From NCBI GenBank assembly GCA_964424205.1, contig CAYRIF010000191.1, forward strand, positions 1 through 7,321: a DNA stretch of 7,321 nt, written 5' to 3'. Under the pieces are notes generated by a model, which was not told the origin of the DNA, searched no databases, and saw only the letters and a program-made list of their open reading frames with translations. Below, one piece after another: positions 1 to 5,823 of this stretch; the stretch's first letter is position 1; each line of letters opens with the position of its first letter. Origin of the DNA: CAYRIF01 sp964424205. GTDB lineage: Bacteria; Bacteroidota; Bacteroidia; Cytophagales; Cyclobacteriaceae. The translations under genes and the position numbers were made by a program.

Positions 1-13
1 TTATCCTAAATTG

Positions 14-1369
14 TTAGTCTTTGCTATACTTCACTAAGCAAAGGTTTTCATAAAACTTAACGTGATCATACAGTTGCCCGTATAACCCATCTTCTAATTT
101 ATTAGAGTTTCCTCCAGCTAAATAGCCACCGTCTGGGGTGGGGGTTTTATAAAGCAATGTTTCTCCTGAAGCGAGAGGCGAAAAGTTCGTTACGTATTGT
201 TTTTTCCAAATTTCCTCTCCATATACATCATATTTTACTAGATACTTGCCCCATTTTTTGCTATTTATTTCATAGACATCACCATCTATTTCCGAATATT
301 TAAACTTCATTCCATCTTTATATTTGTCTGTCACAAGTCCGTCACTATCAATAAATATTGTTCCCGAAATCACGGAATCTGGCATATCACATGTATAGAA
401 GCCATAATTAACGAGATACCCACCATTTTTTGTTGCTGATGCATCAGACTCTATACATGACCAGGCTTCCTTCGTATTTTCCGCTACAGTTGTTTCAAAA
501 TTCAGCGTTCCATTTAAATCATATTTCATAAAATAGATAACGTTGTGATTTTTTGCTGTACGAATAATTTCATTGTTTTTTGTCAGTTTTGGTTTGGTAT
601 ATTCTGCATCGCCACATGTCTTGCAGGCTTCTAATGTTACCGAACTATTGGTAGAAATTATATTTCCTTTAAAGTCTATTTTACCGGTTGTGAAAATATA
701 GTCTTTATAGCCATTAGAATTAGGATTGATTCCTGAAAAATACAGAATACCTTCTTGGGTTACTTTATAATCATTTATAGCATGGTCATTGGTATAATTG
801 GTGCTTATTGTTTTATGCCACAATAACTTCCCTTCATCACTGAATTTATAAAAACTTCTTTGCACTGGTGTCTCTTCCTCTACACCACCCGGACAAGGGT
901 CATTACTATAGTGTCCGAAAAAAATTAAGTACCCATCTTCGGCACTCAAAATTTTTGAATAAAAGGAAAAAAATGCGTAACCATTTATCTGTCTGTATAA
1001 AGAATCATATCTTTTTTTCCAGATTACATTTCCTTTACTATCAAGCTTAGTCAAGTGCAATAATCCATACATGTTTTTGTCCCATGGAGAGCAAGTAATT
1101 TCTACGGCAGTGGTATCAGTAATACTTACCACAATAATGTCACCATCCTCTGTCTGCGCAGTCGAACTAAACCTGTCTCCTTTTACAGCACCAAATTTTT
1201 TCACCCAATCAATAGCGTAATTTTCAGTGATAACTTCTAAAACAACAGAATCCTTGGGTTGGACAATGTCAATGTCATCGGGTTTACAGCCTGAAAAAAT
1301 CAAAAAGGAACTGAGTACATACAAGGTGAAGACAAATACGACGAGATGAGAGGTGTTAATTTTTTTCAT
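14..1369 (-). CDS. Surface-type lipoprotein with propeller-like repeats, function unknown
   Basis: A 451-residue protein. The N-terminus has a short basic start (MKK), a hydrophobic stretch (about residues 8-25) and a lipobox-like FSGC, so Cys28 is the probable lipidation site. Phe at -3 is less usual than Leu. The residues after the cysteine, KPDDID, are acidic and resemble the export signal that sends Bacteroidota lipoproteins to the cell surface, so an outer-leaflet location is inferred. The rest is built from repeated units of the type 'K-D-x-x-G-x-x-x-W-K-K-x-Y' followed by 'DGGYL-x-x-G' (for example near residues 109-121, 175-184, 283-290, 316-319, 379-390 and 412-420). This is typical of beta-propeller-like proteins common in this phylum. 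No catalytic motif or C-terminal sorting domain is seen. The ATG start fits the signal peptide; there is no Shine-Dalgarno sequence. It is divergent from the methyltransferase gene. I do not recognise a specific function. Confidence 0.85.
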   Translation of the reverse strand: MKKINTSHLVVFVFTLYVLSSFLIFSGCKPDDIDIVQPKDSVVLEVITENYAIDWVKKFGAVKGDRFSSTAQTEDGDIIVVSITDTTAVEITCSPWDKNMYGLLHLTKLDSKGNVIWKKRYDSLYRQINGYAFFSFYSKILSAEDGYLIFFGHYSNDPCPGGVEEETPVQRSFYKFSDEGKLLWHKTISTNYTNDHAINDYKVTQEGILYFSGINPNSNGYKDYIFTTGKIDFKGNIISTNSSVTLEACKTCGDAEYTKPKLTKNNEIIRTAKNHNVIYFMKYDLNGTLNFETTVAENTKEAWSCIESDASATKNGGYLVNYGFYTCDMPDSVISGTIFIDSDGLVTDKYKDGMKFKYSEIDGDVYEINSKKWGKYLVKYDVYGEEIWKKQYVTNFSPLASGETLLYKTPTPDGGYLAGGNSNKLEDGLYGQLYDHVKFYENLCLVKYSKD

Positions 1370-1392
1370 AGCAATTAAAAGTACTGTAACGA

Positions 1393-1411
1393 CAAATATA
1401 TGACAAATCTA
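1393..1411 (-). promoter_or_regulatory. Candidate Bacteroidota -7 elements for the lipoprotein gene
   Basis: Read on the minus strand, this stretch has two matches to the Bacteroidota -7 consensus TAnnTTTG: TAGATTTG (1411-1404) and TATATTTG (1400-1393). They lie 23-43 bp upstream of the lipoprotein ATG, giving a short leader. I find no good TTTG-type -33 element 19-23 bp upstream of either, so the assignment rests on the -7 match alone in AT-rich DNA. Confidence 0.35.
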
Positions 1412-1424
1412 GTGATAATATCAC
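1412..1424. promoter_or_regulatory. 13-bp perfect palindrome, candidate operator
   Basis: GTGATAATATCAC is a perfect inverted repeat of 6-bp arms (GTGATA/TATCAC) around one central base. It lies in the 77-bp region between two divergent genes and directly abuts the -7-like TAGATTTG of the lipoprotein gene. A protein bound here would overlap the promoter spacer, as a repressor would. It resembles CRP/FNR half-sites (GTGA/TCAC), but the spacing is 5 instead of the 6 of a standard CRP site, so no regulator is assigned. Confidence 0.35.
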
Positions 1425-1446
1425 ATATTTTATAATTTCACACCTC

Positions 1447-2145
1447 ATGAACCATCAAAAATCCCCCTTATCAGTAGCCTCTCTAGATTTTTATAAAAAG
1501 GAATCATTAGAAAAACTATGGATAGAAACGAACTATAATACAACAGAGGAAATGCCTACTGAAGTATTTTTCAGAGCGGAAGATAACTTCTATGAATTAG
1601 AGTATGCTGCCTTGGAAATTTGCAATGGCACGGTGCTAGATATTGGTGCAGGTGTGGGTAGTCATGCGTTATTTCTTCAAGAACAAGGCTTTGATGTGAC
1701 GGCATTAGAAATTGATAAAGACTTAGTCAAAATCATGCAGGAAAGAGGTGTTGAAAAAGCAATTTGTGATGATGTATATCTGTTGAAAGGCAAGCAATAT
1801 GATACACTATTGCTGTTGATGAATGGCATTGGGTTGGTGGGGGACTTGTCTGGATTAGAGAAATTTCTCATCCATGCAAAAACACTATTGAATTATGGTG
1901 GACAAATCCTGTTTGACTCTAGTGATATCTCTTATCTATTTGTTGATGATGTTCCGATGCCCACCACACATTACTTTGGAGAAATAAAATATCGCTATGT
2001 ATATAAAGCGCAACGAGGTGAATGGTTTTCGTGGCTCTACATAGATCAGGAAAAGCTAAAGGAAATTGCTGCACAACATGGTTGGGCGGTTCAAATCTTG
2101 GCAGATGATGGTAACGATCAATATTTGGCGCGATTGACGTTATGA
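1447..2145 (+). CDS. Class I SAM-dependent methyltransferase
   Basis: A 232-residue protein with the Rossmann-like methyltransferase core. The SAM-binding motif I is VLDIGAGVG (residues 63-71). The second strand ends in the acidic motif ALEID (86-90), where Glu88 should contact the ribose of SAM. The acidic loop CDDV (107-110) probably contacts adenine. The motif IV region is YDTLLLLMNGIG (118-129), and a post-motif segment, LLNYGGQILFDSSD, spans 147-160. The N-terminal 60 residues and the C-terminal 60 or so, with aromatic-rich stretches (YRYVYK, WFSWLY), probably shape the substrate pocket. The substrate cannot be told; small molecules are likelier than nucleic acid given the size and the lack of extra domains. 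ATG 1447 is chosen because it gives a full N-terminus; it has no Shine-Dalgarno sequence. The gene is divergent from the lipoprotein gene and has no clear operon partner. Confidence 0.88.
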   Translation: MNHQKSPLSVASLDFYKKESLEKLWIETNYNTTEEMPTEVFFRAEDNFYELEYAALEICNGTVLDIGAGVGSHALFLQEQGFDVTALEIDKDLVKIMQERGVEKAICDDVYLLKGKQYDTLLLLMNGIGLVGDLSGLEKFLIHAKTLLNYGGQILFDSSDISYLFVDDVPMPTTHYFGEIKYRYVYKAQRGEWFSWLYIDQEKLKEIAAQHGWAVQILADDGNDQYLARLTL

Positions 2146-2234
2146 CATCCCTAATAACCCCATTTTGTTTTTCTACTTGCTCTTTTTTTAGCAACTGGAT
2201 TATAATAATGGACTAAGTCCGATTATAAAAACGC

Positions 2235-2358
2235 ACGTCATGCCGTAAAATTAAGCGCTATATTTAAAAAGAGCTTAATTTATACGGTATCTAAAAGGAG
2301 ATTGCGGATATTTTTCTTCCTAAAGAAAAAATTAGAAAGAAAAATTCCGCAATGACGT
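2235..2358. repeat. Palindromic element folding as a three-way junction (REP/MITE-like or structured RNA)
   Basis: Three inverted repeats nest exactly. The outer arms ACGTC (2235-2239) and GACGT (2354-2358) pair perfectly. Hairpin A pairs 2240-2256 with 2273-2290: 17 pairs including one G-T, with one bulged A at 2282. Hairpin B pairs 2301-2323 with 2332-2353: 21 pairs, with one bulged T (2309), one C-A mismatch (2319/2336) and an 8-nt A-rich loop at 2324-2331. A 10-nt linker (2291-2300) joins A and B. On the sequence alone the terminal repeat can also be read as ACGTCAT/ATGACGT (7 bp). The compact, wholly palindromic layout in an intergenic gap suggests a small dispersed non-autonomous element. 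A structured RNA leader or 3' region is the alternative. There is no transposase in the window. Confidence 0.6.
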
Positions 2359-2390
2359 ATCGTTCCGTTTTTGTAGCCTTGTATCTAAAA

Positions 2391-2419
2391 AATACCTGCC
2401 TTGGTATTCCAAAAGGAAT
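2391..2419. repeat. Two overlapping, mutually exclusive small hairpins
   Basis: AATACC (2391-2396) pairs with GGTATT (2403-2408) across a 6-nt loop. ATTCC (2406-2410) pairs with GGAAT (2415-2419) across an AAAA loop. The two share bases 2406-2408, so only one can form at a time. This is seen directly; any switching role upstream of the SDR gene is speculative because the stems are short. Confidence 0.3.
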
Positions 2420-2485
2420 TAATAGAGGTGTCCTTTATGATTATATATTTTTTCATTACCTTTAAAATTCACAAAATAAAATAAT

Positions 2486-3355
2486 ATGTACACAAAAGGA
2501 ATGCTTAGGGATGACGCCTTGAAAGGCAAAACAATTATAGTTACAGGTGGCGGTACGGGACTTGGCAAATCAATGGGGAAGTACTTCTTAGCATTAGGAG
2601 CAAACCTAGTCATTACTAGTCGAAGGATGGAAGTATTGGAAAAAACAAAGGAGGAATTGGAAAAAGAAACTGGGGGAAAAGTTTTACCTGTGGCGTGTGA
2701 TGTGCGAAACTATGAGCAAGTGGAAAATGTAATTGCAGCAACGGAAAAAGAGTTCGGTAGTGTGCAGGGTTTGCTAAACAACGCGGCGGGAAATTTTGTT
2801 AGCCCTACGGAAAGATTGTCGCATCGGGCATTTGATACCATTGTGGATATTGTACTGAAAGGCAGTTATAATTTTACGCTTGCTATGGGCAAAAAATGGA
2901 TTGCGCAAGAACAAGCAGGTACAATTTTGAATATTGTTACCACCTACGCTTGGACAGGTTCTGGGTATGTGGTGCCATCGGCATGCGCAAAAGCTGGCGT
3001 GTTAGCCATGACCAGGTCATTGGCAGTAGAGTGGGCAAAATATAAAATTAGGAGTAACGCCATCGCTCCGGGGCCATTCCCAACAGAGGGTGCGTGGAGC
3101 AGGTTATTGCCTGGCGATTTGCAGGAGAAATTTGACCTTTCTAAAAGAGTACCTTTAAGAAGGGTAGGAGAGCATCAAGAACTCGCAAACCTAGCAGCGT
3201 ATCTGATGTCAGATTATTCGGCTTATGTAAACGGAGAAGTGGTGACCATTGATGGTGGTGAGTGGATGCAGAATGGCGGAGAGTTTAATTTCCTAGATGA
3301 GGTGGTAACCCCAGAAATGTGGGACATGATGGCTGAGATGCGAAAGAAGAAGTAG
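2486..3355 (+). CDS. SDR oxidoreductase, probable 2,4-dienoyl-CoA reductase (mitochondrial DECR1 type)
   Basis: A 289-residue short-chain dehydrogenase. The cofactor motif is TGGGTGLG (20-27). Arg46 and Arg47 after the second strand favour NADPH over NADH. CDV (71-73) and NNAAGNF (98-104) follow. The usual YxxxK is absent: the residue four before Lys169 is Ser165. Instead Tyr154 lies 15 residues before Lys169, the same spacing as the catalytic Tyr199/Lys214 pair that I recall for human DECR1, and Asn103 matches DECR1 Asn148. Further DECR1-like stretches are SPTERLS (106-112), TGSGYVVPSA (157-166), GAWSRL (202-207), ELANLAAYL (232-240) and GGEFN (264-268) near the C-terminus. The inferred role is NADPH-dependent reduction of 2,4-dienoyl-CoA during oxidation of unsaturated fatty acids, in the cytoplasm. 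ATG 2486 is preferred; ATG 2501 is also in frame. No other beta-oxidation gene is in the window. Confidence 0.85.
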   Translation: MYTKGMLRDDALKGKTIIVTGGGTGLGKSMGKYFLALGANLVITSRRMEVLEKTKEELEKETGGKVLPVACDVRNYEQVENVIAATEKEFGSVQGLLNNAAGNFVSPTERLSHRAFDTIVDIVLKGSYNFTLAMGKKWIAQEQAGTILNIVTTYAWTGSGYVVPSACAKAGVLAMTRSLAVEWAKYKIRSNAIAPGPFPTEGAWSRLLPGDLQEKFDLSKRVPLRRVGEHQELANLAAYLMSDYSAYVNGEVVTIDGGEWMQNGGEFNFLDEVVTPEMWDMMAEMRKKK

Positions 3356-3383
3356 CACTACCATACATCAATCTGAGAGCCCT

Positions 3384-3402
3384 CCTCGCACTTGTTGCGA
3401 GG
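3384..3402 (+). terminator. Candidate intrinsic terminator after the SDR gene
   Basis: A perfect 7-bp GC-rich stem, CCTCGCA/TGCGAGG, closes a 5-nt loop 28 bp after the SDR stop. Only a weak T-rich tract (TCTTCGTT) follows, so it may be an inefficient terminator or simply a stem-loop between the SDR and DCC genes. Confidence 0.45.
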
Positions 3403-3468
3403 TCTTCGTTAATAGTCTAAACTATGGCGTATGCTGTTTGTTTATGCGGATGGCGGAACTGCTCCAAC

Positions 3469-3475
3469 AAGGAGG
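3469..3475 (+). promoter_or_regulatory. Strong Shine-Dalgarno sequence deciding the DCC-protein start
   Basis: AAGGAGG lies 5 bp (AAAAA) upstream of ATG 3481. It selects this start over the in-frame ATG at 3424, which has no such signal. So strong a match is unusual for Bacteroidota and contrasts with the other genes in this window. Confidence 0.7.
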
Positions 3476-3480
3476 AAAAA

Positions 3481-3882
3481 ATGTCAAAAAAATCAATCTT
3501 ATTATTTGATGGGGTTTGCAATCTTTGCAATGGGGTGGTGCAGTTTGTCATTAAAAGAGATAAGAATGATAAGTTCATTTTTGGCGCTTTGCAGTCTGAT
3601 GCTGGGCAGTCACTATTGAAAAAACATGGATTGCCCATTGACGACTTTGAGTCTTTCATCTTGGTTGAAAATAATACTGTTTATAAAAAATCCACCGCAG
3701 CTTTGCGTGTTGCCAAAAAAATGGGGAGTGGATGGCAATTGCTCTACGCTTTTATTATTGTCCCGAGATTTGTCCGAGATTTTGTTTATAGGTTGGTGGC
3801 AAATAGTCGTTACCGCTTCTTTGGGAAAAAGGATAATTGTATTGTGCCTACAGCGGCGTTGAAAGCTAAATTTTTGAAGTGA
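3481..3882 (+). CDS. DCC-family (DUF393) thiol-disulfide oxidoreductase-like protein
   Basis: A 133-residue protein. The N-terminus carries the family-defining motif D-x-x-C-x-x-C as DGVCNLC (Asp10, Cys13, Cys16), right after a short hydrophobic strand (SILLFD). A conserved C-terminal signature, NSRYRFFGKKDNC (108-120), supplies a third cysteine, Cys120. The size matches the usual 120-140 residues of the family. Members are annotated as putative thiol-disulfide oxidoreductases from the CxxC motif and thioredoxin-like pattern, but the biochemical role is not established as far as I know. There is no signal peptide; the stretch WQLLYAFIIVPRFV (85-98) is hydrophobic but probably packs within the fold. 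The start is placed at ATG 3481 because of the Shine-Dalgarno sequence and because the family begins just before the DxxC strand. An upstream start at 3424 would add 19 unlikely residues. The gene ends back to back with the next, convergent gene. Confidence 0.88.
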   Translation: MSKKSILLFDGVCNLCNGVVQFVIKRDKNDKFIFGALQSDAGQSLLKKHGLPIDDFESFILVENNTVYKKSTAALRVAKKMGSGWQLLYAFIIVPRFVRDFVYRLVANSRYRFFGKKDNCIVPTAALKAKFLK

Positions 3883-5823
3883 TTATCTTCTAATTAACAC
3901 CAACGAACCACTTTTCACAATCTTATTGTCCATGAAGTCGGTGATATTTGCGCGATATACATACGTCCCATTTGGCATGGGCGCACCTTTTGATGTCCCA
4001 TCCCATCCAATGTTTTTATCACTAGACTGAAATAGCAACTCGCCCCAACGATTGAAAATTTGCAAATCAAAACTGTTAATGTATCGCCCTCTCACTTCAA
4101 AAACATCATTTAACCCATTTCCATCAGGAGAGAAAGCATTGGGTGCAAATACAATAATCGGATTGGTTAAGGTTACCGTATTTGAGTAACTAATTTTCGG
4201 GGTCGCATCATTTGATACAGTTTTTATGCGATAGCTGACTACCTGCATGTCTCGTGCTAGCAAATCATCTAAAAACAAGGTGTCAGCTGCCATTGAAATT
4301 TCTTCTACCAAGTTTCCTTCCCCATCAAATACTTCTAGTATATACGCATCATTACCACTTGCCCATCCTTGGTAATTTGTCCAATTCAATTGTGCCTCTT
4401 CGACGGTGGAGGATAGGGTAAGTAAAACAGGACAAACGATTACGCCGTCTGGTGCAGTATTGTTACATGCATCGATATAAGTAATGGTATAACAATATTT
4501 TGAGTTGTTCACATCCACACCTTCGTCGATAAACGAGGCGGTAGCTGCATCTGCAATTTTAGAAAATGGGGCGCCATCAATTGACTTAGCTATAAAATAT
4601 AATTTTGGGTTGAAACCTGCTGGTAGCTCCCAATCTAACTCGATTTTATTGTCACTAATCGTTCCTGTAATATCTAAAATGGCATCAGGAATGTCTGTGG
4701 ATATAGCGGTCACACAAACTTCGTCAGATACCGACCGAGCACCACTATTGTAGTTTTGCACAACCTGATAACAGTAATCAATTGTACATTGAACATTTGG
4801 GTCATCTAATGTTTTGGTATTTGATACCATAATAGTGCTGAGCAACACACCACCCTTTGATATTTCATAACTGCTAAAATTATTGCCCTCTGTTTTCCAA
4901 TCAATTTTGTTGCTATTGTTTTCTGCCGTAGCAGATAAAGAAATGCTACAAACTATATCTGAGTCAACGGGCGGTGCACCACAAGCATCTTCGGCAATGA
5001 TTTTGTAACAATAATAATTGTCTTTGGTGTTCAATCCCGTAATGGTCATTGTAGACGGATTAGTTACGGCACCGAGGTCTGTAAAAGTAGCACTGCCATT
5101 TTTTGCTTGCAGTAGTCTATAGGTTATTTGTGGGTCGGTGGTGTATGCTAATTTTACGCTTCCTGCGGTTTGATTAGTTTCTAGTAAAGTGATATTTGCT
5201 TTCGGAGTGATGTTGAAGGTGGGGATACTTTTCGTTTTGATTCCACAGTTATTGGCAGCGCCTAAATGAATACCCTGTACTGCAATGGTGTAATTATTTT
5301 GTGTAGCATATGTATGTGGAGGAATGATGTCTCCAATATTGTAAGTCATCGTAGTGCCATCACCAAAATCCACAAAATACTGATCATAGCTATTGTCCTC
5401 TATTTCTACCTGAACATTGTTGCCACCACACGCAGTCACCTTGAATTCAGGAGTAGTCAATTCAAAAATTTCAACTTCAATGGAGTCTCCAACATTTGTA
5501 TTTGCAATTATCTGAAAGATTTTATATTTCCCTGGTTGATTAAAAGTATGTGTTTTAGCCGCAGCGAAAATAGAAAGGTTAGTAGGACTATAGGTTATGG
5601 AAGCGTCAACGAAAGCAAACAAACTTGTTGTAGGATCACCAACCAAATCAATAGCAGTAACTGTAAGTGGCGCACATCCTTTCACCTCACCCACTTCAAA
5701 CCTCAATCCATCACTTTTATACTGTCCATAAGATTGGAAAACAGTCAATAGCAAAAAGATCCCAACTAGTGAGCGGGTTCTATAAAAAAACTTGTGTGCT
5801 TGTTTCAAATTCAAATCAATCAA
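3883..5823 (-). CDS. Secreted T9SS cargo: PKD-like and FN3-like domains with CHU_C (type B) sorting domain
   Basis: A 646-residue protein. The signal peptide has a basic n-region (KQAHKFFYRTR, 7-17), a hydrophobic core (SLVGIFLLLTVF, 18-29) and likely cleavage near SYGQ (31-34). Two PKD-like domains follow, at about 42-122 and 123-205 (the second with DFGDG at 152-156). About four FN3-like modules occupy 208-553, several with a repeated cysteine pattern. The C-terminus (557-646) is a gliding motility-associated CHU_C domain: PNAFSPDGNGLNDVF (561-575), NRWGELLF (591-598), GWDGT (606-610), NGTYVYR (618-624). This domain directs cargo through the type IX secretion system, so the mature protein should be extracellular or surface-bound, probably adhesive or structural; no enzyme domain is seen. 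No ATG exists before the signal peptide: the start is inferred as TTG 5823, overlapping the hutH stop by 4 bp. TTG at 5814 or 5808 is also possible. Confidence 0.87.
   Translation of the reverse strand: MIDLNLKQAHKFFYRTRSLVGIFLLLTVFQSYGQYKSDGLRFEVGEVKGCAPLTVTAIDLVGDPTTSLFAFVDASITYSPTNLSIFAAAKTHTFNQPGKYKIFQIIANTNVGDSIEVEIFELTTPEFKVTACGGNNVQVEIEDNSYDQYFVDFGDGTTMTYNIGDIIPPHTYATQNNYTIAVQGIHLGAANNCGIKTKSIPTFNITPKANITLLETNQTAGSVKLAYTTDPQITYRLLQAKNGSATFTDLGAVTNPSTMTITGLNTKDNYYCYKIIAEDACGAPPVDSDIVCSISLSATAENNSNKIDWKTEGNNFSSYEISKGGVLLSTIMVSNTKTLDDPNVQCTIDYCYQVVQNYNSGARSVSDEVCVTAISTDIPDAILDITGTISDNKIELDWELPAGFNPKLYFIAKSIDGAPFSKIADAATASFIDEGVDVNNSKYCYTITYIDACNNTAPDGVIVCPVLLTLSSTVEEAQLNWTNYQGWASGNDAYILEVFDGEGNLVEEISMAADTLFLDDLLARDMQVVSYRIKTVSNDATPKISYSNTVTLTNPIIVFAPNAFSPDGNGLNDVFEVRGRYINSFDLQIFNRWGELLFQSSDKNIGWDGTSKGAPMPNGTYVYRANITDFMDNKIVKSGSLVLIRR

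Larger units (their letters stand above)
2146..2485. other. 340-bp intergenic region rich in inverted repeats
   Basis: No convincing coding sequence is seen between the methyltransferase and the SDR gene. The region holds a small hairpin (ATAATGGAC 2205-2213 with GTCC-G-ATTAT 2217-2226, one bulged G), the larger 124-bp structured element described separately, a 10-bp direct repeat GTATCTAAAA (2287-2296 and 2381-2390), and two overlapping small hairpins at 2391-2419. The last 65 bp before the SDR start is AT-rich; I found no clear TAnnTTTG -7 element there. Confidence 0.7.

Noticed and set aside
1412..1424. Palindrome as a canonical CRP or FNR site
   Set aside because: CRP sites have GTGA and TCAC six bases apart and FNR has TTGAT-N4-ATCAA; here the spacing is one base short, so it is kept only as an unassigned palindrome.
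1919..2194. 91-codon minus-strand open frame across the end of the methyltransferase gene
   Set aside because: Antisense to a clear gene, no recognisable motif, no promoter or ribosome binding site.
2177..2194. TTGCT/AGCAA hairpin after the methyltransferase gene as a terminator
   Set aside because: Only 5 bp, AT-rich, and the T run is in the loop instead of after the stem.
2419..2613. 64-codon minus-strand open frame overlapping the SDR start
   Set aside because: Mostly antisense to the SDR N-terminus; no features of a real protein.
2486..3355. SDR gene as a catalytically dead dehydrogenase because YxxxK is missing
   Set aside because: The Tyr154/Lys169 arrangement matches the alternative active site of the DECR family.
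3424..3480. In-frame N-terminal extension of the DCC protein from ATG 3424, including extra cysteines (CLCGWRNC)
   Set aside because: The strong AAGGAGG and ATG at 3481 fit the family start; the extension has no ribosome binding site and lies where a leader is expected.
5266..5751. 161-codon open frame on the plus strand opposite the CHU_C gene
   Set aside because: It lies wholly antisense to a well-supported gene, has no recognisable domain and a composition typical of a shadow frame.
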